A DNA stretch of 64,000 nt from Ceratorhiza oryzae-sativae (taxonomy: Eukaryota; Basidiomycota; Agaricomycetes; Cantharellales; Ceratobasidiaceae): NCBI GenBank assembly GCA_030998015.1, contig JARWMV010000083.1:1-64000 (forward strand). The letters run 5' to 3'. The notes under the pieces were generated by a model. The model was not told the origin of the DNA, ran no database searches, and was given only the letters and a program-made list of their open reading frames with translations. The first letter of the stretch is position 1. The number at the start of each line of letters is the position of its first letter. Position numbers and translations under genes: made by a program. Shown here piece by piece: positions 55,772-64,000 of this stretch.

Positions 55772-56388
55772 ACTCGGAGTGGGAGCTCTCGCCGTCGGCT
55801 CGAGCGCCAACCAGGATAGCGCATCCTCCGCACGCTCGTCCGGTCGATGGGCGCCGTTTGTCTTGGCTCGCTGTTGTATTCATCGTCGTGTATTTTGCCT
55901 ATGCATATTTGATTTCGGTGAATGTCGGTGTGCGATTCAGGATTCGAAGGGGTTCGTCAGCGTGATTGGTCATCGAGTGTGTGTGAGAGAAGCGCCGGCG
56001 TCTGCTCGCCGATCCGGTTGGACCAGGCCCGCTGTGTTGAGAACCGCTGTGCCTAGCGCCCACGTCGAGGCGATGTGAGAGGTCCAGCGGTCGAGTGACG
56101 AGGGCATGGAGCAGCGCGCGACTATCGCTGGGCTCGTCCACCGACGCGGGATTGGGCGAACAGCCGCACGTACGAGCACAATTCCGGATCGGCAGACCGC
56201 CGCCGAACACCCACAGACAAGCGCCCAGCTGATCGCCCTCGCGTTGAGGCTCGCGAGCGATGCGCCGACAGATCGTGCCTGGCGGCAATCCTCCTCCGGG
56301 CCCGGCACCCGTGTCCCGCTGCGGCTCCATCGTCTCCGCCATGGATGTTGGCCGCGAAGCATGTCAGCGGTGTTGGATGCGCTAGCGC
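55772..56388. other. No gene seen; upstream region of paralog C
   Basis: GC-rich spacer with overlapping ORFs on both strands that show no motifs. Confidence 0.4.
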
Positions 56389-56396
56389 TATAAAAC
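56389..56396 (+). promoter_or_regulatory. TATA box of paralog C
   Basis: TATAAAAC, 104 bp before the ATG, followed by a CT-rich leader. Confidence 0.65.
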
Positions 56397-56492
56397 GCGC
56401 TGTCGTGGCCGCTTCATCCTCACCAGCAGCTTTCTACAGCTCTTTCACACCTCTTTGCATCCAACGCAACTCTTTGCTATCTATCCTTCGCA

Positions 56493-57524
56493 ATGGCCAC
56501 CAAGACTCTCAACTTTTACACCTACAACCTCCAGAAGTGAGCAACAGGCAGGCGCCATATCGTATAGTTGGAGCTAACGGCGACTACTCGCCTAGGGACA
56601 CCACCGTCATGCTCATGTTCGACCCTCCCAACAGCGGCAAGCTCTTCAAGGACCAGTTCCCAGTCGTCTGGAGTAGGTGGAGCCCCAGGTCCCTTGCGGC
56701 GAATTCTGACAACAGCCGTGTGCTCTGTAGAGGTCATCACCTTCCGCGCAGGTGGTCACGCCAAGGCCGTCGTTCGCTACAGCTCCCGCCTCGCCTTTGG
56801 ATACGCTCAAATCGTACGTCGCCTCAATCAAGGCTAATTTCTCGATTCTAAATTTGAGAACAGGACGACAGCAATGCGGTTGACGCTGCTGCATGGGTCG
56901 AGGTCAAGGTGCGCACTGATCCTATGTCCCCTCGTCGACATGGTTTTTTTGACCGGAATTCGCAGAGCGGAGACATGACTTCGATCAAGGGCGATTCTGG
57001 CCTCAAGCGCTTTGGCGGCGTGACCAAGCGCGAGGACACTCGCCTCCTCGTTTGCAAGAACAACACCAACCAGCGTGCCAACTTGAGCATTGGTAAGTGA
57101 GCATGTATGCGCGTCAGTCCTCGGGGTCTTATCGCCATATAGGATTTGTCAAGGGCGACGGATTGACCAGCGCTTCGACCCTGTTCTCCTCTGGACTGGT
57201 GTTGGGTATGTAGAACATGTACAAGTTCAACTGGCCACAGCTGATCGATCCTCAGTGCCAAGTCGAACATCACCGCCCAGTTCACTCCCAGGCTCACCGC
57301 CTATGTCACCCGCGAATACCAAGGTACGCTTCCATACCCCTCGAATACACCCATCAAACTCACATAGATTCGCAAAAAAAGAGTCCCAGTACCTCCGCGG
57401 CGAAGTCGAGACCGAAGCCATCTGGCAACAAGACCTCAACTTGCTCGACGACGTCTCGAGCTGGAACTTTAGGGAGGACAGCGAGACCGGCTCGTTCTTT
57501 ATCGAAAAGTCGAGCTCGATCTAA
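56493..57524 (+). CDS. Small-protein family, paralog C (one apparent frameshift)
   Basis: Exons: 56493-56536 (MATKTLNFYTYNLQK), 56596-56672 (DTTVMLMFDPPNSGKLFKDQ), 56731-56813, 56863-56908, 56966-57092, then about 57145-57205, about 57257-57321 and about 57374-57524. Introns sit at the same places as in paralogs A and D. In exon 6 the frame GFVKGDG must shift by one base to read IDQRFDPVLLWTGV, which the other paralogs and the next exon require; one more G at about 57160-57163 (GACGGG) would repair it. Without that base the gene is truncated. Function unknown; about 205 residues, no signal peptide or membrane helix. Confidence 0.7.
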
Positions 57525-58238
57525 GTCCGAGGCGTTGAGGTTGTTGTGCTACTCGGCTGGATTGGGGACGTTTTCTGCAGTATGCGCCTGGTTTGATGTA
57601 CTCCTCTCTTTTCTGGTAATATGATATGCAGCTTTTTTCTGTTCATGTTGGGATTTACATGAGGATCGGATTGCGTGCCGGATCCAAGGCGGAGGACTGG
57701 CCCCCGTTTGGGGCCGGTTTGTAGGATTGAGTGTTTTGCTCGTCGAAGATTCGCACACTGGTGTGGGACCCACGGTTCTGGCGCGGCTGTCGAGCTATCG
57801 AACGTTGCGGAAAGTGGTGGCTTTGTTTAACGCAGGTGTCTGGAGTGTGCGACCAGAGAGAGAGATGTACTACGCAAGAATTCTTTGGACTGGTCGAAGC
57901 CATTAGTACTCTATTCATAAAGAAGAGTTGGACCAAGATCTTGTTTCTAGACTGAGAGCACGCTATCGTCTAGTCAGTAGCTGGCAGAAGAATAGCCAGG
58001 CCAGCTGATTCAACGAGTGAAATGTGGCTGTATGAGCCCTGATCCCCATTTACTCGATGCGAATCGCCGCGGCGTCGTGTGCCTCGGAGACGCTCTCCCG
58101 GCCCGGAAAATCGACCCCAGGCATCGATTGGAACTCTGGTTTTCGGCGCTTGAATGAGACGACAGTCGTGTAAATATGGCTCGTTTCTGTGCCCTCCTCG
58201 CTGCACCTCGCTTGCCATCAAGTTATTGTTAGCACGCT
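57525..58238. other. No gene seen
   Basis: Spacer between paralogs C and D. Unlike the other copies, no TATA box is visible ahead of paralog D. Confidence 0.4.
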
Positions 58239-59275
58239 GTGGCATTCAGAAGGCTTGACTTTCAATCGTTCCATTTATCGCAGTAAGTGGCGCAAAGGCA
58301 GCGCCCTATCCGAATCCAATGCTCTCGCTCTGGACAGGGAAACGACTCTGATCCTAACACTGGAGCCTCCTGAATCCTCAGAGCTTTATAGCAGCATGTT
58401 TCCCGTCGTATGGAGTAAGCAATCTCATATCGTCGTGGCGCTCATTCGATTGAGTCAAGCAGAGACGATTCAGCTGTCGGGAACAAGCAAGGCGCATTCC
58501 CCTGCCTCGGTCAAATATTCGGGCCGCCTCGGGTTTGGAATACCCCAAAAGGTATTTATGGCGTTGGGCCATGATTCTCGGTCTTATTGCTTGTCCAGGA
58601 TAACGACAACGTTGTTGAAGCTGGAATCTGGGTAGAAGTAGAGGTAAGCATTCATCCAGCCAAGCATGTTTAGGCCAACGCTCAGAGTCACTCTATCAGC
58701 CGGGAGATATCGTCAGACTGGACGGACAAGACGATTTTCGACCGGTCAAACATCGCAGAGACACCCAACTGGTGACCTGCAGAAACGAGTCTCTGGGGCT
58801 CGCGTGGACATATAGCTTGGTAAGGATTCACCCCAGCATTCAGCATCACTCGGAGTCCTGCGCTGCAGATTTTGTGACGGGAGAAAGTGTGTACCAGCGA
58901 TTCGAACCGTTTGTACTCTGGAAACTTGTCGGGTGCGTTTCTCGATGTGATAGCTTTGATCGAAAGCCGACGGTCACTCTCCAGGGATGGATCCGAGGTC
59001 GAGGCCAAGTTCAACCCGATTGTATCGGCAGATGCAACATCAGAGTACAAGGGTGAGCTCACCGCCAATCTGGAAACCGTATTTAAACTCTCTTTTTATC
59101 ATCCAGAATCCTAGGTCATCAGCGGAGAGATCAACTCTGAGTGTATCTGGCGACAGAACCTTGACCCGTTGGATTTTTTCAGTGCCTGGCGTTTCTCGGA
59201 GCATCAAGAGACGGGAGTTTTTTCAATCGAGCCTCAGAGACGAACGGGTCGAAGTGCTAGGCGCTTTCCGAACTG
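58239..59275 (+). CDS. Small-protein family, paralog D (start codon GTG)
   Basis: Exon 1 aligns with paralogs A, C and E (x-A-x-(K/R)-x-L-x-F...HL), but the position of their ATG is GTG at 58239-58241, preceded by an in-frame TAG. Later exons are sound: ETTLILTLEPPESSELYSSM...VVW, ASVKYSGRLGFGIPQK, DNDNVVEAGIWVEVE, SLYQPGDIVRLDGQDDF, YQRFEPFVLWKLVG, EVEAKFNPIVSADATSEYK and CIWRQNLDPLDFFSAWRFSE, ending at TGA 59273-59275. With no start codon and no TATA box it may be silent. A non-AUG start or a missed upstream exon cannot be excluded. Confidence 0.6.
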
Positions 59276-59637
59276 AATAGAGTTCTCTGCACAAGTTGAG
59301 GTCGAATATGAACATCCAGGTCATGAGGGCTTGGATACCATTCCAGTTGTAATTATGTAGATTCCGAACCACTGGATGCTACCACTTTGTATGAGGAAAG
59401 CCACTCGAGTCAGTCCCGAGCTTGCTATTTTTAGCCTAGGGCTAGTTAAACACAACATCCGATTCCTATACAAAATTTGATACAAATAGGTCACCAAAGT
59501 GATAAAACAAGTTCAGACATCCATAAGTATCAAGAAGAACGAAACAAGAACGAAAATAAGTCAGATTCAAGCGATGACGCAGTACTGGCCGCCACTGCCG
59601 CTGTCACCGCCGTCGCAGTTGACGGGCTCGGTGTAGG
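59276..59637. other. No gene seen
   Basis: Short spacer up to the Tc1-like element. Confidence 0.4.
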
Positions 59638-59639
59638 TA

Positions 59640-59800
59640 CAGTTCGGGACAAAACCGCTCGCAGCGATCGAAGTTCTGACTTCGAACGCTAATAACTTGA
59701 GACCCAGCACATGCGACCACATGTATTTAGCACCGTTTGATAGCCTTATATCTCAGCTACAAAATAAATATACATGAAGCATACTTGATTGCGAAACTGC
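59640..59800 (+). repeat. Left terminal inverted repeat of the Tc1-like element
   Basis: Begins CAGTTCGGGACAAAACCGCT. The right arm, read inverted, begins CAGTTCAGGACAAAACTGCT. Similarity continues with scattered changes for about 160 bp. Confidence 0.75.
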
Positions 59801-59879
59801 ATACATCTGTGCAAAACAATACAAGATGTGCATACAAGCAGTTTTGTCCCCAAAAATCCAGATATCTGTCCAGAGATAT

Positions 59880-60899
59880 TTAATATGGAATCACCTTTCC
59901 TTTCCTTTTCAAAACCATAGCCATGCACCTAGGCATGCTTTCTATAAGTTTTTGACAGTAGTTTTCACCAAATTGGTTCCAGACATCCTGGACATGATCC
60001 CATAACTCCAGGATCCCTGCAGGTGGGGCTTTGTACTTGCCTAGGCGCCGTTTAAGCTCTGCCCAAAGGTTTTTGATTGGGTTGAGGTCTGGAGAGTTGG
60101 CTGGCCACTCCATTACCTCAATTTCGTGATCATTGAACCAGTTAAGGCAAACATTTGCCTTATGGGAGCTGGTGTTGTCTTGCTGAAAAATCACCTCTCC
60201 AGGCTCCAATCCCAAGAACTCAAGGCTTCATGAAAGCTCATCACCTAAAATCTCCAGGTATAACTCCTTGTTCAAAGTGCACTCCAAACAACACCCAAAG
60301 CCAGTTCCTGACCATCCCATACACCCCCAAAACATGAGTGATCCTCCACCAAAATTTGCAGTTGGAACAATCTGCTGATCTGTGAGTGTTTCCCCTTGGC
60401 AAGCCCATGTCCAGTGAATCCCATCTGACCCTAACTGATTGATTTTTGTCTCATCTGACCATAATACCCACTTCCAGTCCTCCATTGTCCAGTCTTTGTG
60501 TGCCTCAGCAAATGCAATCCAATCACAGATCTGCTGTGGGGTATGCCTTGGTTTTTTAGTGCCCTTAACTGGCCTTAAACCTGCCCCCTTCAGTGTGCAA
60601 CAGATGGTTTTACAATGTATGGACTGCCCTGTAAGATTGCAGAGCAATTGGGTGGCCTCACAGGTGGAGACTGAGTTATGGTTGGTTACAAGTCAAACAG
60701 CATGGCAAATCGCTGTTGGATTCAGCTTGCAAGGACGCCCACCCTTTGATTTGCAGAGGTCTGGGCAATACCTAGCACATATTTTTGTAATAGATGCAGA
60801 TGAAATTGTCAGTCTAGCTTGAATTTGAGAATGTTTATGCCCAGAATCAAGTAGTGAAAGCACAGAGTCGATTTGATCCTGAGTAAGTGGAGGGGGCAT
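59880..60899 (-). pseudogene. Tc1/mariner transposase with two nonsense codons
   Basis: One frame from ATG 60897-60899 to the stop at 59880 (340 codons) holds a helix-turn-helix N-terminus (MPPPLTQDQIDSVLSLLDSG, then ISSASITKICARY), a second DNA-binding segment, and the catalytic triad. The triad is WSDETKINQLGSDG (first Asp), FQQDNTSSHKA (second Asp) and WPANSPDLNPIKNLWAELKRR (final Glu or Asp region). TGA at 60693-60695 (CHAV*LVTN) and 60228-60230 (DELS*SLEF) both fit CGA-to-TGA changes. Otherwise complete, so the loss is recent. Confidence 0.88.
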
Positions 60900-61085
60900 G
60901 CCTAGATGACTGGTTTGTTATTGATCTCAAGGCTATATGCGCTATATATGCTATACATAGGCTGCCAAAAACACTGCAGATCACAAGACTGAGTAGTTTC
61001 AAACATGTAGGGAAAACATGCAGATTATGAAACTGGAGACAAAACTGCTTGCATGTACCTTCTGTTTTGTCTTAAGGTTATCTCT

Positions 61086-61246
61086 GAGACCACATGATGA
61101 AACATGTTACATATATATTCATTTTGTAGCTCAGATGTATAGCTATTGAACGGTACTAAATACACACGGTCACGTGTGCTGAGTCTCAAGCTATTAGCGT
61201 TCAAATTCAGAACTTCAATCGCTGCAAGCAGTTTTGTCCTGAACTG
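61086..61246 (-). repeat. Right terminal inverted repeat of the Tc1-like element
   Basis: Inverted, diverged copy of 59640-59800, ending GAACTG just before the TA duplication. Confidence 0.75.
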
Positions 61247-63606
61247 TATAAGTGGTTGTGGAGTCCATGAGGGTGGTTAAGATTGTGAGAGTGGGCTAGA
61301 GGCTATGATTGGAGAGTAGATGGTACTGGGGAGACAGCTACCAAATCGTGCTTGTTTATATATGCGTTGGGTTCGCATTGTTCAATCCATTGAAGGATCA
61401 TGTGTATCGTGGAACAATCGAGCAGTCTCACTCCTGAATGCGGCATTGAGTGAACCAGGACGATAGCCGCAGTTGCAGATGTTCGGTTTTCGTTTTGTCC
61501 ACTAGTCTAGAAATGATGCACTTGCAATAGTCACATTATGTTTAGTCGGCCTAACTGCATATGTTGCACCTTGCCCCCTCTCTGTTCCCTTTCTTGTGAT
61601 GAACCCGGATTTCATACTCCTTCGATAGACGCTACTTTGTTTTACAAAAGGCATCATCCACCAGCTAACATGGATGGTTTTTGAACGTGACATTCTTGCT
61701 GCCACAGTTGCCATTAGTTAGCAGTTTAGAATCACCAACGGACAGACTATGCACTCACCCTTGAGTAATCTGATATCCCACGAGTTTCTGTGTGATGCGA
61801 GATGTCTCGATCAGGGGTCGCCTTGTAGCGCCCGACCCAAGTGAGTGACACGCACTTCCTATTATTTACAAATGCGGATGGGCGCAGTGATGAGCTATGG
61901 TCGAAGAGTGACTAGGAAAAGTCACTTATTTGCGCTAAATTTGACTGAACTAGTCCTCGGGTTGTTTGGAAAGTGAGAGCCCGGATGTAGCCATTAGCTA
62001 TAGACATAGACTCGACAGTTTTAGCTTTGCTGGACATTACGTTGGCCACTTGCTGCTCATTGTAGCGCTGGGGTTGGATCGCGAGTATCAAGGTCATCGG
62101 CTCGAGAACCAGACCGAAGTGCAGAGTAACGAGGGTGGGGAACTCACCCTGCTGTCGATCGGTCAGCGTTTGGCTATGGCTTTAGCTGCTTAGCCTGGAG
62201 TTGCTAAACCGGGCCCAGGCAACGCCGAACAGAACCTCTCATTCGTTCTTGTAACCAAAAAAAACACTGGGATACTCTTCCGGTTTCATTTACCATTAAA
62301 ATCTTCGGCATACTTGCATGTTCAATGAATGCCATCTCGATTGGGCAGTTTCCGGGTTGCCCGATATTTTCCAAATCGGTCAACGACCCTAGAATCGGAC
62401 GAACGAAGTGAAACCAGGTTCATAATTCCTATCTGTTCAGAGCATGCACTATTTTATTGGTGCCCACTCCGCTCGGAGTCTTTCTAGAGGCTTCCCAAGC
62501 AAGACTGGGTACGCGCTGACGAAACCACCGTGAGATCAAACAAACGTGATGTGTGGGGCTGAACTAGAGTCCAACGCGGGTCATCCGGATTTGCGCCACT
62601 GGTATAGGTAGTCTGCGAGTGGTATTGGTCATTCATCCACCGGGTCAAAATCGACCGAGATCCATCTGCGTTGCTTACAAATGTTAGGAGTAATACAAGT
62701 ATACTCCTTCTATCATACAAACTACACTGTTGTTTGAATAGTAACAGTCGGATACCGTCAAGAAAGAGCGTTTTCCATGACCGTTTTGCGAGTAGCCCAA
62801 ACATGAGTGTAGATGCGAGCGAGAACTAGATACACGAAAAATTTACCGACGCATATATGCGATTGGCACCGTACAGTCGAGCCCCTAAAAGCGCCGAGTA
62901 AGCGCACAACTAAGCGAAATCTAACAGACCGCAGTGCCGTTTGTGAGACGGAAAGTGTGTTCAGGTCTTTGATTCTGTGAATGTTCTGTCGTTGATCGCC
63001 GTCAAGAAATGCGTGGCAGAGACATACGGGTAAGAGAGTCTCTGCTGCCATGAAAGGCTCCCAGATCGACCCGGGCACAAGGCATAGAGGGCAGAGAGTA
63101 CTTTGTGCAAAATTAGTCGTTGGAACGCTAGTATTACTGAGCTGACCATCAAGTGCCGACTGCCAAGTTGAGAGTCAAGAACTGCTGCACCAAGCTATTC
63201 CTTATACGTAGATCAATTAAAGTCCGATGAACATCATAGCACTCCCAAAAGCGACATTTGCTCGGCAAGCCCCCAATGTCTCAGTCACTGCGGTGGGTCG
63301 ATCCGGCACTCCCAAACACCTGTGGCCGCAATTTCAAATTTAACCGGGCTACCCCGACTTCTTGCCCGGTTCACACCCGCGGATAATGGCCCGGCGAAGC
63401 TGTCCCATGTTAGACTCTGGGCTGAACTACTACTCGACCCCTATCCATCAGGAACGAGTTTGTAGAGATTGAGGCACTGCTTTCGTGCCCAGCCCATTCC
63501 TTATGTGGTTTGCTCATGGTTTCGGTCACCTATTTCCCGTCGCGGGACCGCTAGCTCCGGCGCCGCCAGCGCTTGGGTCGAGCGCCGGGTGGGGTGACGC
63601 GCAATG
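61247..63606. other. No supported gene
   Basis: About 2.4 kb with short ORFs on both strands. A minus-strand stretch near 62484-62700 (RWMNDQYHSQTTYTSG) looks slightly protein-like but cannot be linked to exons or a family. Confidence 0.4.
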
Positions 63607-63613
63607 TATAAAG
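63607..63613 (+). promoter_or_regulatory. TATA box of paralog E
   Basis: TATAAAG, 74 bp before the ATG. Confidence 0.6.
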
Positions 63614-63680
63614 GTATATCAGTCCTCGAGAGCCACACTGCAAAGTCTGCGGATCCTCATCTAGCAATAGTACCCACATC

Positions 63681-64000
63681 ATGGCCACTAAGAAGATCAC
63701 TTTTCATGCATGGCATCTCACAGAGTGAATTGCACCGCCAATCACCTCGCTGTAATTGATGGCTGACTGCAATATCATTTAGAGAAACATTTTTAATGCT
63801 CACCTTTGAGCCTCCAGTATCGACTCACCTGTACCGCGACCAGTTCCCCGTAGTGTGGAGTAAGCGATTTCGTGCACAAAAGCATTCTAACAAGTCTGAC
63901 CCCGGATCGATGCGTAGAGGTGATCAGATTCCCGGGGACAGGTGAAGAGCATTGTTCGGTTTCGATTACGTATTCGAGTCGTCTAGCATTTGGCCTCTCA
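63681..64000 (+). CDS. Small-protein family, paralog E (cut by window end)
   Basis: Exon 1 (MATKKITFHAWHLTE), exon 2 (ETFLMLTFEPPVSTHLYRDQ...VVW) and the start of exon 3 (VIRFPGTGEEHCSVSITYSS, RLAFGL) have the same splice sites as paralogs A, C and D. The reading frame is open to the window end. The gene probably continues for about 700 bp beyond it. Confidence 0.75.

Larger units (their letters stand above)
59640..61246. mobile_element. Tc1/mariner-type transposon
   Basis: A 1,607-bp element flanked by TA (59638-59639 and 61247-61248), with termini CAGTTC(G/A)GGACAAAAC and inverted similarity over about 160 bp on each side. It carries one transposase gene on the minus strand, broken by two TGA codons. 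It lies between paralogs D and E of the small-protein family. Confidence 0.88.

Noticed and set aside
62484..63152. Minus-strand ORFs between the Tc1 element and paralog E
   Set aside because: Could be an eroded gene, but exons cannot be joined and no family is recognised.

Overview
The window looks like nuclear DNA of a filamentous basidiomycete. Genes are broken by many short (about 45-75 nt) GT-AG introns. It carries a STAND/WD40 protein with near-identical repeats, fungal PEX13, coatomer beta, ATP23 and eS30 genes, a DUF1275 protein, and transposable-element families typical of Agaricomycetes. The combination recalls Rhizoctonia/Ceratobasidiaceae, but that assignment is a recollection of protein style and not a search result.

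Layout. 1-3525: the 3' part of a NACHT-type (STAND) gene with 15 nearly identical WD40 repeats. 3526-8165: diverged direct repeats, then a 3'-truncated, stop-ridden Copia retrotransposon. 8760-27465: a transposon nest. A degenerate DUF6698-like gene (minus) lies head-to-head with a large transposon-associated gene (plus). That plus gene is split by two younger, complete elements. The first (13800-19321) has 176-bp terminal inverted repeats and an 8-bp target duplication, and encodes a DUF6589 protein and a RecQ-like helicase. The second (19729-26602) is CACTA-like, with CACTG termini and a TAA duplication. Removing both insertions restores the host reading frame exactly. 27715-29976: a LINE fragment and a large palindrome with 392-bp arms.

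From about 30 kb the window is mostly host genes: DUF1275 membrane protein (minus), PEX13 (plus), a peroxidase pseudogene, a small membrane protein (minus), rhamnogalacturonan acetylesterase (plus), coatomer beta/SEC26 (minus), ATP23 (minus) and ribosomal protein eS30 (plus). From 47.8 to 64 kb a tandem family of five paralogous small proteins of unknown function (one degenerate, one with a lost start, one with a frameshift, one cut by the window end) is interleaved with two hemopexin-like beta-propeller genes. All seven are on the plus strand and most have a clear TATA box. A Tc1/mariner element with two nonsense codons sits in this cluster.

The best candidate for an undescribed system is the DUF6589-RecQ element, because both of its boundaries can be read to the base. 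The five-paralog/hemopexin cluster is the second. Several single-base frameshifts, including one in the essential coatomer gene, fall in short homopolymers and suggest residual assembly deletions, so frameshift-based pseudogene calls should be treated with care.
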